NCBI GenBank assembly: GCA_020248915.1
Contig: JADCGP010000008.1
Location: forward strand, 186,001-250,000
Origin: Rubrivivax sp.
GTDB lineage: Bacteria > Pseudomonadota > Gammaproteobacteria > Burkholderiales > Burkholderiaceae_C
Direction of reading: 5' to 3'
Length of the DNA: 64,000 nucleotides
The translations under genes were made by a program, and so were the position numbers. The first letter of the stretch is position 1, and each line of letters begins with the position of its first letter. The notes beneath the pieces were generated by a model. The model had not been told where the DNA came from, ran no database searches, and saw nothing but the letters and a program-made list of their open reading frames with translations. Below are positions 41,159 to 51,510 of this stretch, piece after piece.

Positions 41159-41986
41159 TCAGCCCACCGCCGCCCGGTACGCGTGCCACGACGCGTGGCC
41201 GAGCACGGGCCCGACGACGAGCAGGCCGGCGAACCAGGGCAGCATCGCCAGCACGACCAGCAGCACGATCAGCGCGCCCCACGTCAGCATCACGCCGGTC
41301 TGCGTCAGCACCAGCCGCAGGCTCGTCAGGCCCGCGGTCACGGCATCGGTCTGCCGGTGCAGGATCATCGGGATCGCGACGACGCTGACCGAGAAGATCA
41401 GGCCGGCGAACAGCGCGCCGACGGCGCCCCAGCCAACGATGAAGGCAAGGTTCTCCGGATCCAGCAGCGCGAGCAGCGAGCCCTTGAAGTCGGGCATCCC
41501 CTCGAAGCTGACGGCGAAGACGACCAGGGTGGCCCGTCCCCACAGCATCTCCAGGACCAGCAGCACGAAGCCGAAGATGCCGAGCTGCGCGGTGCGCGTG
41601 TCCCAGGCCAGCAGGGAGTCGCCGAAGTCGGGCTTCTCGCCGGCCTCCAGGCGCTGGCTTACGCGGTACAGGCCCAGGCACAGGAAGGGGCCCAGCAGCA
41701 GGAAGCCTGCCGACAGCGCCAGGGTGTAGGCGGGTGCATGCTCGAACACCTTCAGCAGCGCCCAGCCCATCACCATGAAGCAGCCGCCGTAGAACAGGCC
41801 GATCAGCGGCGCGCGGGTGAAGTCGCGCCAGCCGAGGGCCAGCCATCGCAGCGGGTCGGCGAGGTCCAGGCGGCGCAGCACGATCGGGCTGGCGGCAGGC
41901 GCCGCGGCGGATGCGGGCGCTGGCCCGCTGCCGGCACCGACTGCGGGGTCGGCCTCGACATCGGCCTCGGCGCGCATCTGGCTCAC
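41159..41986 (-). CDS. DUF2189 multi-pass membrane protein
   Basis: 275 residues, with a variable Ala/Pro-rich N-terminal 35 residues and then about six hydrophobic segments. DPLRWLALGWRDFTRAPLIG and the GLYRVSQRLEAGEKPDFGDS loop are the DUF2189 pattern. No function is established to my knowledge. Takes the place after lspA that coaBC often holds in related genomes; separate unit 90 bases from lspA. Confidence 0.85.
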   Translation of the reverse strand: MSQMRAEADVEADPAVGAGSGPAPASAAAPAASPIVLRRLDLADPLRWLALGWRDFTRAPLIGLFYGGCFMVMGWALLKVFEHAPAYTLALSAGFLLLGPFLCLGLYRVSQRLEAGEKPDFGDSLLAWDTRTAQLGIFGFVLLVLEMLWGRATLVVFAVSFEGMPDFKGSLLALLDPENLAFIVGWGAVGALFAGLIFSVSVVAIPMILHRQTDAVTAGLTSLRLVLTQTGVMLTWGALIVLLVVLAMLPWFAGLLVVGPVLGHASWHAYRAAVG

Positions 41987-42076
41987 GCCGAAAGGCTAGG
42001 GGGCCCGGCTGCGGGCGTCCAGTGGGGGCGGCCCTGAAGCGACGGACCTCGGCGGCTGCGCCCGGGGCGGCCGGCG

Positions 42077-42592
42077 TCAGCGGCTGCGGCGCACGCGCAG
42101 GATCTCGTCCAGGATGAGGCAGACCGCACCGAGCGTGATGGCACTGTCGGCGAGGTTGAAGCTCGGGAAGTAGCCGCCCCGGAACAGGCCCTCGAGGAAG
42201 CCGAAGCGGAACTGCAGGAAGTCGACGACGTATCCGTGCAGCATGCGGTCGACGACGTTGCCCAGCGCGCCGCCCATGATCATCGTCACGGCGAAGCAGA
42301 ACAGCTTCTGCGTCGGGTTGCCGCGGATCATCCAGACGATGAAGGCGCTGGCGGCGAGGCCCAGCCCGATGAAGAACCAGCGCTGCCAGCCCGACGCGTC
42401 GGCCAGGAAGCTGAACGCCGCGCCGGTGTTGTGGACGCGCACGAGGTTGAAGAACGACGTGACCGGGCGCACCTCCCCGTACTGGAACCAGCCGAGGATC
42501 AGCGTCTTCGTCACCTGGTCGGCAACGACGACGATGGCCGCCAGCACCAGCCAGAAGAGCAGGCTGGGCGGGGTCGCGGAGCGGGTCGCCAT
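42077..42592 (-). CDS. lspA: Lipoprotein signal peptidase
   Basis: Inner-membrane aspartic protease that cleaves prolipoprotein signal peptides after diacylglyceryl modification. 171 residues, four membrane segments. Catalytic Asp124 lies in YVVDFLQF and Asp149 in FNLADS. They are 25 residues apart rather than the usual 18-19, owing to a small insert ([12 protein letters not shown]). The N-terminal VVADQVTK and [10 protein letters not shown] motifs are normal. Three bases after ileS, so co-transcribed. Confidence 0.95.
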   Translation of the reverse strand: MATRSATPPSLLFWLVLAAIVVVADQVTKTLILGWFQYGEVRPVTSFFNLVRVHNTGAAFSFLADASGWQRWFFIGLGLAASAFIVWMIRGNPTQKLFCFAVTMIMGGALGNVVDRMLHGYVVDFLQFRFGFLEGLFRGGYFPSFNLADSAITLGAVCLILDEILRVRRSR

Positions 42593-42595
42593 CGC

Positions 42596-45496
42596 TCAGG
42601 CCGCCTGCCGCGCCTCGCCGGCGCCATGCAGGTTGCTCGTGCAGCGGCCGCACAGCAGCGGGTGGTCGGGGTCGTGCCCGACGTCGTCGCGCCAGTGCCA
42701 GCAGCGCTCGCACTTGCGGGCCGCGCTGGGCGCCACGGCGATGCGCAGCTCGGAACCCGGCTCGAGCGTGACCCTGGAGGTGATCAGGACGAACTTCAGG
42801 TCGTCGCCCAGGCTGGCCAGCAGCTCGTGATCGGCCGGCGGCGCCGTGATCGACAGCTCGGCCTGCAGCGACGAGCCGACGCCGCCCGCGGCACGCACGG
42901 CCTCGATCTCCTTGTTGGCCGCGTCGCGGATCGCGCGCAGCCGCGACCAGCGGGCCAGCAGCGCCGCGTCGGCGTCGGTGGCGGCGTCGGTGGTGGCCGG
43001 GAAGGTCCAGTAGGTCTCGCGGAAGATCGACCCGCGGCCCGGCGCGAAGACGGCCCAGGCCTCCTCGGCGGTGAAGCTGAGGAAGGGCGCCATCCACCGC
43101 AGCATCGCGTGCGTCAGCTGCCACAGCGCGGTCTGCGCCGAGCGGCGCGCCAGCGACTTCGGCGCCGTGGTGTACAGCCGGTCCTTCAGCACGTCGAGGT
43201 AGAAGGCGCCGAGGTCCTCGGCACAGAACACCTGCAGCCGGGCGACCACCGGGTGGAACTCGAACACCTCGTAGTGCGCGAGCACCTGGGCCTGCACCTC
43301 GGCGGCGCGGGCGAGTGCCCAGCGGTCGATCTCGAGCATCTGCGCCGCCGGCACGGCGTCGCGCGCCGGATCGAAGTCGGACGTGTTGGCCAGCAGGAAG
43401 CGCAGCGTGTTGCGGATACGGCGGTACCCGTCGACGACCCGGGCGAGGATCTTGTCGTCGACCGACAGGTCACCGGAGTAGTCGGTGGCCGCGCACCACA
43501 GCCGGATGATCTCGGCGCCGAGCTCCTTGGTGACCTTGCGCATCTCGACGAAGTTGCCCAGGCTCTTGCTCATCTTGCGGCCCTGGCCGTCGACGGTGAA
43601 CCCGTGCGTCAGCAGTCCGCGGTAGGGAGCCCGCCCCTCGAGCGCGCAGCCGATCAGCAGCGAGCTGTGGAACCAGCCGCGGTGCTGGTCGTGGCCCTCC
43701 AGGTACAGGTCGGCCTCGGGGCCGCTGGCGTGGCCGCCGTCCGGGCCTGCCGTGCGGGCCTCGCCCGCGTGGCTGCCGCGCAGCACGTGGCTGAAGGTGC
43801 TGCCGCTGTCGAACCAGACGTCGAGGATGTCGTTGCTCTTGGCGTAGTGCTCCGCCGAGTGCTCGCCGCTCGTGCCGAGCCACTCGGCGGGATCGAGCTG
43901 GCTCCAGGCCTCGACGCCGCCGCGCTCGACCAGCGCGGCCGCGCGCTCCATCAGCTCGAGCGTGCGCGGGTGCGGCTCGCCGGTGACCTTGTGCAGGAAG
44001 AAGGGCAGCGGAACGCCCCAGCTGCGCTGGCGGCTGATGCACCAGTCGGGCCGGTTGGCGATCATGTCGCGCAGCCGCGCCCGGCCGTTCTCGGGGTAGA
44101 AGCCGGTGGCGTTGATGGCCTCCAGCGCCATCGTGCGCAGCGTTTTGGGGGCCTTGTCGATGGTGAACACGCCCTGGCCCTCGTCCATGCGCACGAACCA
44201 CTGGGCGGCCGCGCGGTAGATGACCGGGGTCTTGTGGCGCCAGCAGTGCGGGTAGCTGTGCTGCAGCGGGCCGGTGGCAAGCAACCGCCCGGCCGCCTGC
44301 AGCGCCTCGACGATGCGCGGATTGGCTTTCCAGATGTCCTCGCCGCCGAACAGCGGGAGCGACTCCTCGTAGCGGCCGTGGCCCTGCACCGGGTTGAGGA
44401 TCTGGTCGTGCCGCATCCCGTGCGCCACGCAGCTCTGGAAGTCCTCGACGCCGTAGGCGGGGCTGCTGTGCACGACGCCGGTGCCGTCCTCGGCGGTCGC
44501 GTAGTCGGCCAGGTATACCGGGGCGGTGCGCGCGTAGCCCGGGTGGACGTCGGCGAGCGGGTGGTGGAAGTGGAGCCCGGCAAGCCGCGCACCCTTCGTC
44601 GTGGCGAGCACGGTGTACGGCAGGCCCCAGCGCGCGCCGCAGGCCTCGGCAAGCGCCGCGGCCACCAGCAGCAGGCCCCGTCCGGTGTCGAGCAGCGCGT
44701 AGTCGAGCCCGGGGTTCAGGTTCAGCGCCTGGTTGGCCGGCAGCGTCCACGGCGTCGTGGTCCAGATCACGGCGGAGGCCGGGCCGGGCAGCGCGGCCAG
44801 CCCGAACGCGGCGGCGAGCGCGCCCGGGTCGGCTGCGGAGAACATGACGTCGACCGCGATGCTGCGGCGCTCGGCGTACTCGATCTCGAACTCAGCCAGC
44901 GAACTGCCGCAGTCGAAGCACCAGTACACCGGCTTGCTGCCGCGATAGACGAAGCCGCGCTCGACCAGGCGCTTCAGGACGCGGATCTCGCCGGCCTCGT
45001 TGCCGAAGTCCATCGTGCGGTAGGGACGCTCCCAGTCGCCCAGCACGCCCAGGCGCTGGAAGTCGGTCATCTGCTGGGCGATCTGCGCCGCGGCGTACTC
45101 GCGCGCCAGGTGCTGCACGCGCTCGCGCGGCAGGCCGCGGCCGTGGTCCTTCTCGATCTGGTTCTCGATCGGCAGGCCGTGGCAGTCCCAGCCCGGCACG
45201 TAGCGTGCGTCGTAGCCGGCGAGCTGGCGGCACTTGACGACCATGTCCTTCAGGATCTTGTTGACGGCGTGGCCGATGTGCAGCGTGCCGTTGGCGTAGG
45301 GTGGACCATCGTGCAGCACGAACAGCGGGGCGCCGCGCCGGGCCTCGCGCAGGCGCTGGTAGCGGCCCTCGGCGAGCCACTGCTCGACCCACGCAGGCTC
45401 GCGCTTGCCGAGATCGCCCCGCATCGGGAAGGGCGTGTCGGGAAGGTTCAGCGTGGACTTGTAGTCGACCGGTCGGCTGTCGGGGGACGTGCTCAT
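42596..45496 (-). CDS. ileS: Isoleucyl-tRNA synthetase
   Basis: 966 residues. HIGH motif at 73-76 ([11 protein letters not shown]), editing domain in the middle, KMSKS at about 641-645 ([11 protein letters not shown]), anticodon-binding domain and a C-terminal zinc finger with two CxxC pairs ([12 protein letters not shown] and CGRCTSN). Charges tRNA-Ile and edits valine. ATG at 45496. In the usual ribF-ileS-lspA order, except that two mipA genes are inserted before it. Confidence 0.97.
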   Translation of the reverse strand: MSTSPDSRPVDYKSTLNLPDTPFPMRGDLGKREPAWVEQWLAEGRYQRLREARRGAPLFVLHDGPPYANGTLHIGHAVNKILKDMVVKCRQLAGYDARYVPGWDCHGLPIENQIEKDHGRGLPRERVQHLAREYAAAQIAQQMTDFQRLGVLGDWERPYRTMDFGNEAGEIRVLKRLVERGFVYRGSKPVYWCFDCGSSLAEFEIEYAERRSIAVDVMFSAADPGALAAAFGLAALPGPASAVIWTTTPWTLPANQALNLNPGLDYALLDTGRGLLLVAAALAEACGARWGLPYTVLATTKGARLAGLHFHHPLADVHPGYARTAPVYLADYATAEDGTGVVHSSPAYGVEDFQSCVAHGMRHDQILNPVQGHGRYEESLPLFGGEDIWKANPRIVEALQAAGRLLATGPLQHSYPHCWRHKTPVIYRAAAQWFVRMDEGQGVFTIDKAPKTLRTMALEAINATGFYPENGRARLRDMIANRPDWCISRQRSWGVPLPFFLHKVTGEPHPRTLELMERAAALVERGGVEAWSQLDPAEWLGTSGEHSAEHYAKSNDILDVWFDSGSTFSHVLRGSHAGEARTAGPDGGHASGPEADLYLEGHDQHRGWFHSSLLIGCALEGRAPYRGLLTHGFTVDGQGRKMSKSLGNFVEMRKVTKELGAEIIRLWCAATDYSGDLSVDDKILARVVDGYRRIRNTLRFLLANTSDFDPARDAVPAAQMLEIDRWALARAAEVQAQVLAHYEVFEFHPVVARLQVFCAEDLGAFYLDVLKDRLYTTAPKSLARRSAQTALWQLTHAMLRWMAPFLSFTAEEAWAVFAPGRGSIFRETYWTFPATTDAATDADAALLARWSRLRAIRDAANKEIEAVRAAGGVGSSLQAELSITAPPADHELLASLGDDLKFVLITSRVTLEPGSELRIAVAPSAARKCERCWHWRDDVGHDPDHPLLCGRCTSNLHGAGEARQAA

Positions 45497-45740
45497 CGTG
45501 CAACTCGTGGCCCGTGTGCCGCTCGCGAACGGCAGATCGGGCGTTGGGGCCGCTGGGCAGCGGCGGCAGGCGGATCCGGAGCGCGCGGCGCCGGGCCGGC
45601 GGGGCGCTTCAGGCGGCGTTCAGCAGGGCCTGCGAATAATTCGATCGCGCGTCGACTGGCGCCGGGTCGAGGCGTGCCAGCAGGCGCGTCGCGGCGGCGG
45701 TCCATGGCGTGTCATCCTGCAATTCTAGCGGCGCCGCGCG
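45497..45740. other. 244-base gap between ileS and mipA1
   Basis: Divergent control region. On the minus strand TAGAAT (45727-45722) is a possible ileS -10, giving a leader of about 220 bases. A 37-codon minus-strand frame ending at 45609 (LQDDTPWTAAATRLLARLD) is protein-like, but starts only at TTG and has no visible support, so it is not called as a gene. Confidence 0.4.
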
Positions 45741-46634
45741 ATGATTCTGGACCCCTCTTCCCCCACCGGCCGCCACGGACGGCTCCGTGCCCTGACGGCC
45801 GCCGCGTTGGTCGCCTGCGCGTCGGCGCAGGCGGCGGACGAGGTGGGCGAAGGCCTGCGACCTCCCAGCGAGCCGGCGGGCATCGTGATGCCGGAGCGCA
45901 CCACGGGCCGCAACTGGGACGCCTCGATCGGACTCGTCGGCAGCTACGCGCCCGAGTACGCCGGCGCCGACCGCAGCCGCTTCCGCCTCGGCCCCGGCTT
46001 CTACTTGCGCTGGGGCCGCTTCAGCTTCGCCACCCGCAGCGGCTTTGCGACCCGCAGCGCCGAGCCCGGCGCGCGGGGGGGCATGCGGATCGACCTGTCG
46101 CCGAGCGAACGCTGGCGCATCGGCCTGGGCCTGCGCTACGACTTCGGCCGCCAGGAGACCACCAGCGACGCGTTGCGTGGGCTGGGCGACGTGCCCTCGA
46201 CGCTGCGCGTGCGGCTGGGCACCTCCTACCGGCTCGACGACGGCTGGAGCATCGGCGGCTCGATGACGGTCGACGCCTTCGGCCGCGGCGGCGGCAACCA
46301 GGGCGACATCAGCGTCGGCAAGGCCTGGGCGCTGACGCCGGGCACCTCGGTGGCGGCCGGGCTCGCGCTGGGGTTCGCGGGCGACCGCTACATGCAGTCC
46401 TACTTCGGCGTCACGCCGGCCCAGGCTGCGCGCACGGGGTACCCGGTGTTCGAGCCGTCTTCGGGGCTGCGCGACATCTCGGCGAGCGTGACGGCCCGGA
46501 CCGAACTCGGGCACCCCTGGGCGCTGTTCTACGGCGCCAGCGCGTCGCTCCTGCTCGGGCCCGCCGCGTCCAGCCCGCTCACCCGGCAGCCCAACTCGTG
46601 GGGTGTCAACGCCGGGGTCGTCTACCGCTTCTGA
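45741..46634 (+). CDS. MipA/OmpV-family outer-membrane protein 1
   Basis: 297 residues. Signal peptide about residues 15-32 (RALTAAALVACASAQAAD). The mature part is a beta barrel: SIGLVGSYAPEYAGADRSRF is the MipA signature, RWGRFSFATRSGFATRS follows, and the protein ends VNAGVVYRF with the terminal Phe recognised by the BAM machinery. MipA-like proteins are linked to murein synthesis complexes or to small-solute passage; which applies here is not clear. A G7 run lies at 46075-46081. Confidence 0.88.
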   Translation: MILDPSSPTGRHGRLRALTAAALVACASAQAADEVGEGLRPPSEPAGIVMPERTTGRNWDASIGLVGSYAPEYAGADRSRFRLGPGFYLRWGRFSFATRSGFATRSAEPGARGGMRIDLSPSERWRIGLGLRYDFGRQETTSDALRGLGDVPSTLRVRLGTSYRLDDGWSIGGSMTVDAFGRGGGNQGDISVGKAWALTPGTSVAAGLALGFAGDRYMQSYFGVTPAQAARTGYPVFEPSSGLRDISASVTARTELGHPWALFYGASASLLLGPAASSPLTRQPNSWGVNAGVVYRF

Positions 46635-46749
46635 AGCCTGGCGCCTGCGGCGGCGAGGCGCATCGGGCGGACGCCGCAGCGACCCGGACCCGGGAGGGGT
46701 CATCGGCCGTCCTCGGAAGGGCTCGAATAATCTGACTCCCGCTGCGCCC

Positions 46750-47721
46750 ATGCTCGCGTTTCCGCTCCCGCCCGTGCCGCCTGCCCGACCCCATGCCCGA
46801 CCCCATGCGCGACCACGTGCGCGACCACGTGCGCGACCACGTGCCGCCTCGTCCGCGGGCTGCCTCTTCGTCTTGGTTGCGGCGCTGTGCGCGGCCCATG
46901 TCCCGGCGACTGCCGCTGCAGGGGGGGGCGGAGCCGGGGCGCCGGCCCGCGAAGCGCCGGCCTTGGCAGGAGCCGACGACGATGCGCCGTCGCGGCGCTC
47001 GTGGGACGCCTCGGTCGGTTTCATCACTTCGCTGTCGCCGGAGTACGGAGGGGCCGCGCGACAGCGCGTCCAAGTCGAACCCGGCTTCTTCGTGCGCTGG
47101 GGCCGCGTCAGCGTTGCATCGCGGGGCGCGTTCGTCGTGCGCAGCGCTGAAGGTGGCGGCGGGGGCGGCGTCCGCGTCGACCTGTCGCGCAGCGAACGCT
47201 GGCGCCTGGGCCTCGGGCTGCGCATCGACGGCGGGCGCCGGGAGTCGAGCAGCCCCGATCTCGCCGGACTGGGCGACATCCGGCGCACGGTCCGTGCGCG
47301 CCTGAGCGGCAGTTATCGGCTCGACGACGGCTGGCGGGCCGGTGGCGCCGTCACGGTCGACGCCCTCGACCGCGACGGCGGCACGATCGGCGAGTTCACC
47401 CTCGGGCGGGACCTGCGGCCCTGGCCACGGACATCCGTGGGCTTTGGTGCGTCGCTGTCGTTCGGTGACGCGCGCCACCTGCAGTCCTACTACGGGATCA
47501 CCCCGCAGCAGTCGGCGCGCAGCGGCTACCCCGTGTATGCGCCCGGGGCCGGCCTGCGCAGCGCGTCGCTCGGGGTCGGGGCGCGCACCGCGGTCGGCGA
47601 GGACTGGGTCGTGCTCTACGGCGCCAACGTGGCGCGCCTGCTCGGCCCGGCGGCGGCCAGCCCCTTGACCCGGCGCACGACGAGCTGGGGGCTCAACGCC
47701 GGGCTGGTGTACCGGTTCTAG
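46750..47721 (+). CDS. MipA/OmpV-family outer-membrane protein 2
   Basis: 323 residues, clearly paralogous to the preceding gene (SVGFITSLSPEYGGAARQRV, SGSYRLDDGW, LQSYYGITPQQSARSGYPVY, ending GLVYRF). The N-region of its signal peptide is odd: a 12-base tandem repeat encodes PHARPHARPRARPRARPRA before the hydrophobic core AGCLFVLVAALCAAHV. A G8 run at 46921-46928 follows the signal peptide. ATG at 46750 is used; GTG at 46774 is possible. The stop shares CTAG with ribF. Confidence 0.85.
   Translation: MLAFPLPPVPPARPHARPHARPRARPRARPRAASSAGCLFVLVAALCAAHVPATAAAGGGGAGAPAREAPALAGADDDAPSRRSWDASVGFITSLSPEYGGAARQRVQVEPGFFVRWGRVSVASRGAFVVRSAEGGGGGGVRVDLSRSERWRLGLGLRIDGGRRESSSPDLAGLGDIRRTVRARLSGSYRLDDGWRAGGAVTVDALDRDGGTIGEFTLGRDLRPWPRTSVGFGASLSFGDARHLQSYYGITPQQSARSGYPVYAPGAGLRSASLGVGARTAVGEDWVVLYGANVARLLGPAAASPLTRRTTSWGLNAGLVYRF
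46779..46846. repeat. 12-bp tandem repeat in the signal peptide coding region
   Basis: About five and a half 12-base units (consensus close to ACGTGCGCGACC, earlier copies CCATGCCCGACC) encode repeated PHAR/PRAR. Copy-number change would keep the reading frame but change the charge and length of the signal N-region. Confidence 0.75.
46921..46928 (+). repeat. G8 homopolymer in mipA2
   Basis: Eight consecutive G at codons about 58-60, just after the predicted signal peptide cleavage. A one-base change would frameshift the gene. Confidence 0.8.
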
Positions 47722-48698
47722 TCACCGGCGGCGGTTGCACGAGCGGCGAGCCAGGACCGTGCGGCCTCCGTGTCGGCCGCGATGGCCTCGCGCAGCGCCT
47801 CGAGCGACGGGTACTTCCGCTCGTCGTGCAGCTTGTGCAGCAGTTCGACGCGCACCAGCCGCCCGTAGCCGCCCTCGGCGCCGAGACCGTCCGGCCAATG
47901 CAGGCAGTGCGCCTCGAGCAGCACCCGGCCGCCGTCCTCGACCGTCGGCCTCACCCCGAGGCTCGCCACGCCCGGCAGCGCCGTCGTCGCGAGGCCGTGC
48001 ACACGCACCGCGAAGATGCCCGACGCCGCCGGTCGCGGATGCCCGAAGCGCACGTTCAGGGTCGGGAACCCGAGCTCGCGGCCGAGCTTGCGGCCGTGCA
48101 GCGTGCGCCCGCTGATCGCATAGGGGCGGCCGAGCAGCGTCTCGGCCTGCGCCATGTCGCCGGCGGCCAACGCCTCGCGCACCGCCGAGCTCGACACGCG
48201 CAGCCCGTGCACCTCGTAGCTCATCATCCGTGCGACGTCGAAGCCGGCTGCGCTGCCGGCGGCATCGAGCGTCGCGTAGCTGCCGGCGCGGCGGGCACCG
48301 AAGGTGAAGTCGTCGCCGACCAGCACGTAGCGCGCGCCGAGACCGCGCACGAGCACCTCGTCGACGAAGCCCTGCGGCGGCATGGCCGCCAGCCGCTCGT
48401 CGAAACGCATCACGACGACCCGGTCGACCCCGCAGCGGGCGATCTCGGCCAGCTTGTCGCGCAGCGTCGCGATGCGCGCCGGGGCGATCTCGGGCCGCCC
48501 GGTGCGGCGGGCGAAGAAGTCGCGCGGGTGCGGCTCGAAGGTCAGCACGCAGGCCGGCACACCGCGATGGCGTGCCTCGTTGACCAGCAGCGCCAGCATC
48601 GCCTGGTGACCGCGGTGCACGCCGTCGAAGTTGCCGATCGTCAGCGCGTGTCCTGACCCCGAAAGCGCGCGGTGCCCGATGCCGCGGTAGACCTGCAT
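47718..48698 (-). CDS. ribF: Bifunctional riboflavin kinase / FAD synthetase
   Basis: Makes FMN from riboflavin and FAD from FMN. 326 residues. The N-terminal nucleotidylyltransferase domain has LTIGNFDGVHRGHQAML and VGDDFTFGARRAGSY; the C-terminal kinase domain has GRTLHGRKLGRELGFPTLNV and LLEAHCLHWP. Normally directly upstream of ileS; here two opposite-strand genes intervene. Its stop overlaps that of mipA2 in a CTAG. Confidence 0.95.
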   Translation of the reverse strand: MQVYRGIGHRALSGSGHALTIGNFDGVHRGHQAMLALLVNEARHRGVPACVLTFEPHPRDFFARRTGRPEIAPARIATLRDKLAEIARCGVDRVVVMRFDERLAAMPPQGFVDEVLVRGLGARYVLVGDDFTFGARRAGSYATLDAAGSAAGFDVARMMSYEVHGLRVSSSAVREALAAGDMAQAETLLGRPYAISGRTLHGRKLGRELGFPTLNVRFGHPRPAASGIFAVRVHGLATTALPGVASLGVRPTVEDGGRVLLEAHCLHWPDGLGAEGGYGRLVRVELLHKLHDERKYPSLEALREAIAADTEAARSWLAARATAAGD

Positions 48699-48707
48699 GA
48701 AGCCGAA

Positions 48708-49817
48708 TTATCCCGGTGTGGACGGCGCGGGCAGTCCGAGCAGGCGCCGGTACAGCGCGAGGTAGGCCGCCCCGGCGCGATCCCAGTCGAAGCGGGCGGC
48801 GTGGGCGCGGATCGCGTCGGCGCGTCCCGGCTCGGTGCGCCAGCGCGCGAGCCCGCGCTCGACGACGGCCTTCATCGCGGCCGGATCGAAGCTGTCGAAG
48901 TACTCGGCGGCCTCGCCGCCGATCTCCGGCAGGCTGGTTCGCCGCGCCAGGAAGACCGGCCGGCCGAAGTGCATGGCCTCGATCGGCGGCAGCCCGAACC
49001 CCTCGGTGAGGCTGGGGAACAGGAAGCCGGCGCAGTGCGCGTAAGCCCACGCCTTCTGGGCGTCGTCGATACCGAGGTGGAACTGCAGGTTGGGCAGCCG
49101 GACGCGGGCACGCAGCGCGCGCGCGTCGTCGCTCGGCGGGCCGCACAGCACGAAGGTCATCTCGGGCCAGGCGCGGGCCAGGGCGACGATGGCCTGCGGG
49201 TTCTTGCTCGGGGCCATCCGCGAGAGGTGGAACAGGAACGGCCGCGCGGCGGCCGCCGGGTCGTCCGGCTCCCACCCCGGCAGCGGTCGCCGCGGCGTGT
49301 CGACGAAGCTGCGCGCGCCGTTCAGGATGACCTCGATCGGCCGCGTCCAGCCCAGGTGGCGGCGCACGTCGGCGGCCGTGTGCTCGCTGATCGCCACCAG
49401 ATGGTCGGTGCGGGCGAGCAGCGCGCGGGTGCGCCGGTGGTGGCGCCAGGTCGACCAGGCATTGCGCCCGTACAGGTAGTTCAGGTCGTGCACCGTGACG
49501 AGGCGCACCGGGCAGCCCTCGGGCGGCCGGTTCTTGTTGAGCTGGTGCAGCGAGTGCCAAAGCGCGTAGCGCTCGGGCTGGACATGCCGCAGCCGCTGCC
49601 AGCGGTGCACCGGCAGGTAGCCGACCTCGGTGCCGAACAGGCCGGCCAGCGAAGGACGCAGGTGGAAGCGGAAGTGCACGCCGAGGCGCTCGCGCCACTC
49701 GGGCGCCGCGCGCGCGATGCGCTGCCCGATCTGGGAGGCGAACTCGCCGAGGCCGTCGTGCAGGGAGCCGATGTTGCCGAGGCTGATGCCGACAAGGCGG
49801 ACGCCGGTGGGATCCAT
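48708..49817 (-). CDS. GT4-family glycosyltransferase
   Basis: 369 residues, GT-B fold. The donor-binding domain carries [20 protein letters not shown] and the [18 protein letters not shown] motif with the paired Glu typical of GT4. An unusual N-terminus ([19 protein letters not shown]) still fits a GT-B acceptor domain. Probably extends a surface glycan; sugar unknown. Lies 9 bases upstream of ribF on the same strand and is divergent from the glycan operon (35 bases between starts). Confidence 0.88.
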   Translation of the reverse strand: MDPTGVRLVGISLGNIGSLHDGLGEFASQIGQRIARAAPEWRERLGVHFRFHLRPSLAGLFGTEVGYLPVHRWQRLRHVQPERYALWHSLHQLNKNRPPEGCPVRLVTVHDLNYLYGRNAWSTWRHHRRTRALLARTDHLVAISEHTAADVRRHLGWTRPIEVILNGARSFVDTPRRPLPGWEPDDPAAAARPFLFHLSRMAPSKNPQAIVALARAWPEMTFVLCGPPSDDARALRARVRLPNLQFHLGIDDAQKAWAYAHCAGFLFPSLTEGFGLPPIEAMHFGRPVFLARRTSLPEIGGEAAEYFDSFDPAAMKAVVERGLARWRTEPGRADAIRAHAARFDWDRAGAAYLALYRRLLGLPAPSTPG

Positions 49818-49852
49818 CGCCAGGCAGTGTAGCGAGGCTGCGGGTTGCTACG

Positions 49853-50707
49853 ATGCACCCGATGACGCCAAGCCGGCCCCTGCGGCTGCCGCAGGTGACC
49901 CTGGCGGCGGTGGACACGCGTGCTCCGGACCTGGCGCTCCACGCGCTCGCGCGCTCCATGGCGCAGGCGACCTTCGGCCGCGTGGTGCTGTTCTCCGGTG
50001 CCGGTGCGGCCAGCCTCGTGCCGGCCGGGGTGGAACTGGTGCCGATCGAGCCGATCGCGTCGGGCGCGGGCTACTCGCGCTTCGTGCTGCGCGAACTGCC
50101 CGCGCACGTGCACACCTCGCACGCGCTGATCGTGCAATGGGACGGCTTCGTCGTCGACGCGTCGGCCTGGCGCGACGAGTTCCTCGACTGGGACTACGTC
50201 GGCGCGGTCTGGACCGAGGCGCCGCGGACCGGCCAGGTGGGCAATGGCGGCTTCTCGCTGCGCTCGCGGCGGATGCTGGAGGCCGGCCGCGACCCCCGCA
50301 TCGAGCACGAGCACCCGGAGGACCTCGTGCTGTGCCACGAGTACCGGGCGCTGCTCGAGCGCGAGCACGGCGTGCGCATCGCCCCGCCCGGGCTGGCCCG
50401 CCGCTTCGCGTTCGAGAACGAGCGACCCGCCGGCCCCACCTTCGGCTTCCACGGACCGTACAACCTGCCACGCTTCCTGGACGAGGAGACGCTCGAGCGT
50501 TGGCTCGACCGGCTGCCCGACGCCTTCTTCCGCGGCCGCGACGCGCGCCGGCTGGCGCGCGCGCTGCTCGGGCGACGGATGGGGCGGGCCGCGCGCCGGC
50601 TGGTCGCCCGCCGGCGTGCCAGTGGCATGCACGACCCGAAGACGCGGCTGCTCGGGCTGGCCGCGGCCGCGCTGGCTGCCGTCCAGCCGTCGCAGGGCCG
50701 ACAATAG
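49853..50707 (+). CDS. DUF5672-family protein, probable glycan enzyme
   Basis: 284 residues. The core [28 protein letters not shown] and [16 protein letters not shown] follows DUF5672, a family of uncharacterised, glycosyltransferase-like proteins in surface polysaccharide loci. The acidic [11 protein letters not shown] segment could be catalytic. The C-terminus is Arg-rich and helical. ATG 49853 or 49862 may be the start. First gene of the rightward glycan operon. Confidence 0.8.
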   Translation: MHPMTPSRPLRLPQVTLAAVDTRAPDLALHALARSMAQATFGRVVLFSGAGAASLVPAGVELVPIEPIASGAGYSRFVLRELPAHVHTSHALIVQWDGFVVDASAWRDEFLDWDYVGAVWTEAPRTGQVGNGGFSLRSRRMLEAGRDPRIEHEHPEDLVLCHEYRALLEREHGVRIAPPGLARRFAFENERPAGPTFGFHGPYNLPRFLDEETLERWLDRLPDAFFRGRDARRLARALLGRRMGRAARRLVARRRASGMHDPKTRLLGLAAAALAAVQPSQGRQ

Positions 50708-50739
50708 CGCCCGCTCCCAGGCCCCACCCCCACCCACGC

Positions 50740-51510
50740 ATGAAGGCAGTGATCCTCGCCGGCGGACTCGGCAGCCGCCTGTCCGAAGAGACTGGACTGC
50801 GCCCGAAGCCGATGATCGAGATCGGGGGGCGGCCGATCCTGTGGCACATCATGAAGATCTACTCCAGCCACGGGGTGAACGACTTCGTGATCTGCTGCGG
50901 CTACAAGGGCTACCTGATCAAGGAGTACTTCGCCAACTACTTCCTGCACATGTCCGACGTGACCTTCGACATGGCGCACAACACGATGCAGGTGCACGAG
51001 CGCAAGGCCGAACCGTGGCGCGTGACGCTGGTCGACACCGGCGAGACGACGATGACCGGCGGCCGGCTGAAGCGGGTGGCGCCCTACGTCGCGGGCGAGG
51101 ACGCGTTCTGCTGCACCTACGGCGACGGCGTGGCCGACGTCGACATCGCCGCCGGGATCGCCTTCCACCGCAGCCATGGCCGGCTGGCCACCGTGACGGC
51201 GGTGCTGCCGCCGGGCCGCTACGGCGCGCTGCAGCTGGCCGGGGAGCGGGTGCAGGGCTTCGCCGAGAAGCCGCGCGGCGACGGCGGCCTGATCAACGGT
51301 GGCTTCTTCGTCCTGTCGCCGCGTTGCCTGGACCGGATCGCCGGCGACGCGACGCCCTGGGAAGCCGAGCCGCTCACCGGGCTGGCCGCCGACGGCGAGC
51401 TGATGGCCTTCGCGCACACGGGCTTCTGGCAGCCGATGGACACGCTGCGAGAGAAGACGCTGCTCGAGGAGCTCTGGCAGTCCGGGCGGGCGCCGTGGAA
51501 GCGGTGGTGA
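50740..51510 (+). CDS. rfbF: Glucose-1-phosphate cytidylyltransferase
   Basis: Makes CDP-glucose from CTP and glucose-1-phosphate. 256 residues. [20 protein letters not shown] is the nucleotidyltransferase signature with the RfbF-type [27 protein letters not shown] and [20 protein letters not shown] are also diagnostic. Its stop overlaps the rfbG start (GTGA). It commits the pathway to CDP-activated deoxysugars. Confidence 0.94.
   Translation: MKAVILAGGLGSRLSEETGLRPKPMIEIGGRPILWHIMKIYSSHGVNDFVICCGYKGYLIKEYFANYFLHMSDVTFDMAHNTMQVHERKAEPWRVTLVDTGETTMTGGRLKRVAPYVAGEDAFCCTYGDGVADVDIAAGIAFHRSHGRLATVTAVLPPGRYGALQLAGERVQGFAEKPRGDGGLINGGFFVLSPRCLDRIAGDATPWEAEPLTGLAADGELMAFAHTGFWQPMDTLREKTLLEELWQSGRAPWKRW

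Noticed and set aside
45609-45719. A 37-codon minus-strand frame before ileS, considered as leader peptide
   Set aside because: Begins only with TTG, has no isoleucine run and no evident attenuator; protein-like look alone is not enough.
42236-46735. A plus-strand open frame of about 1,500 codons antisense to lspA and ileS
   Set aside because: It mirrors the ileS coding strand, has His/Gly/Ala/Arg composition typical of GC-rich shadows and no family motif; ileS and lspA are certain.
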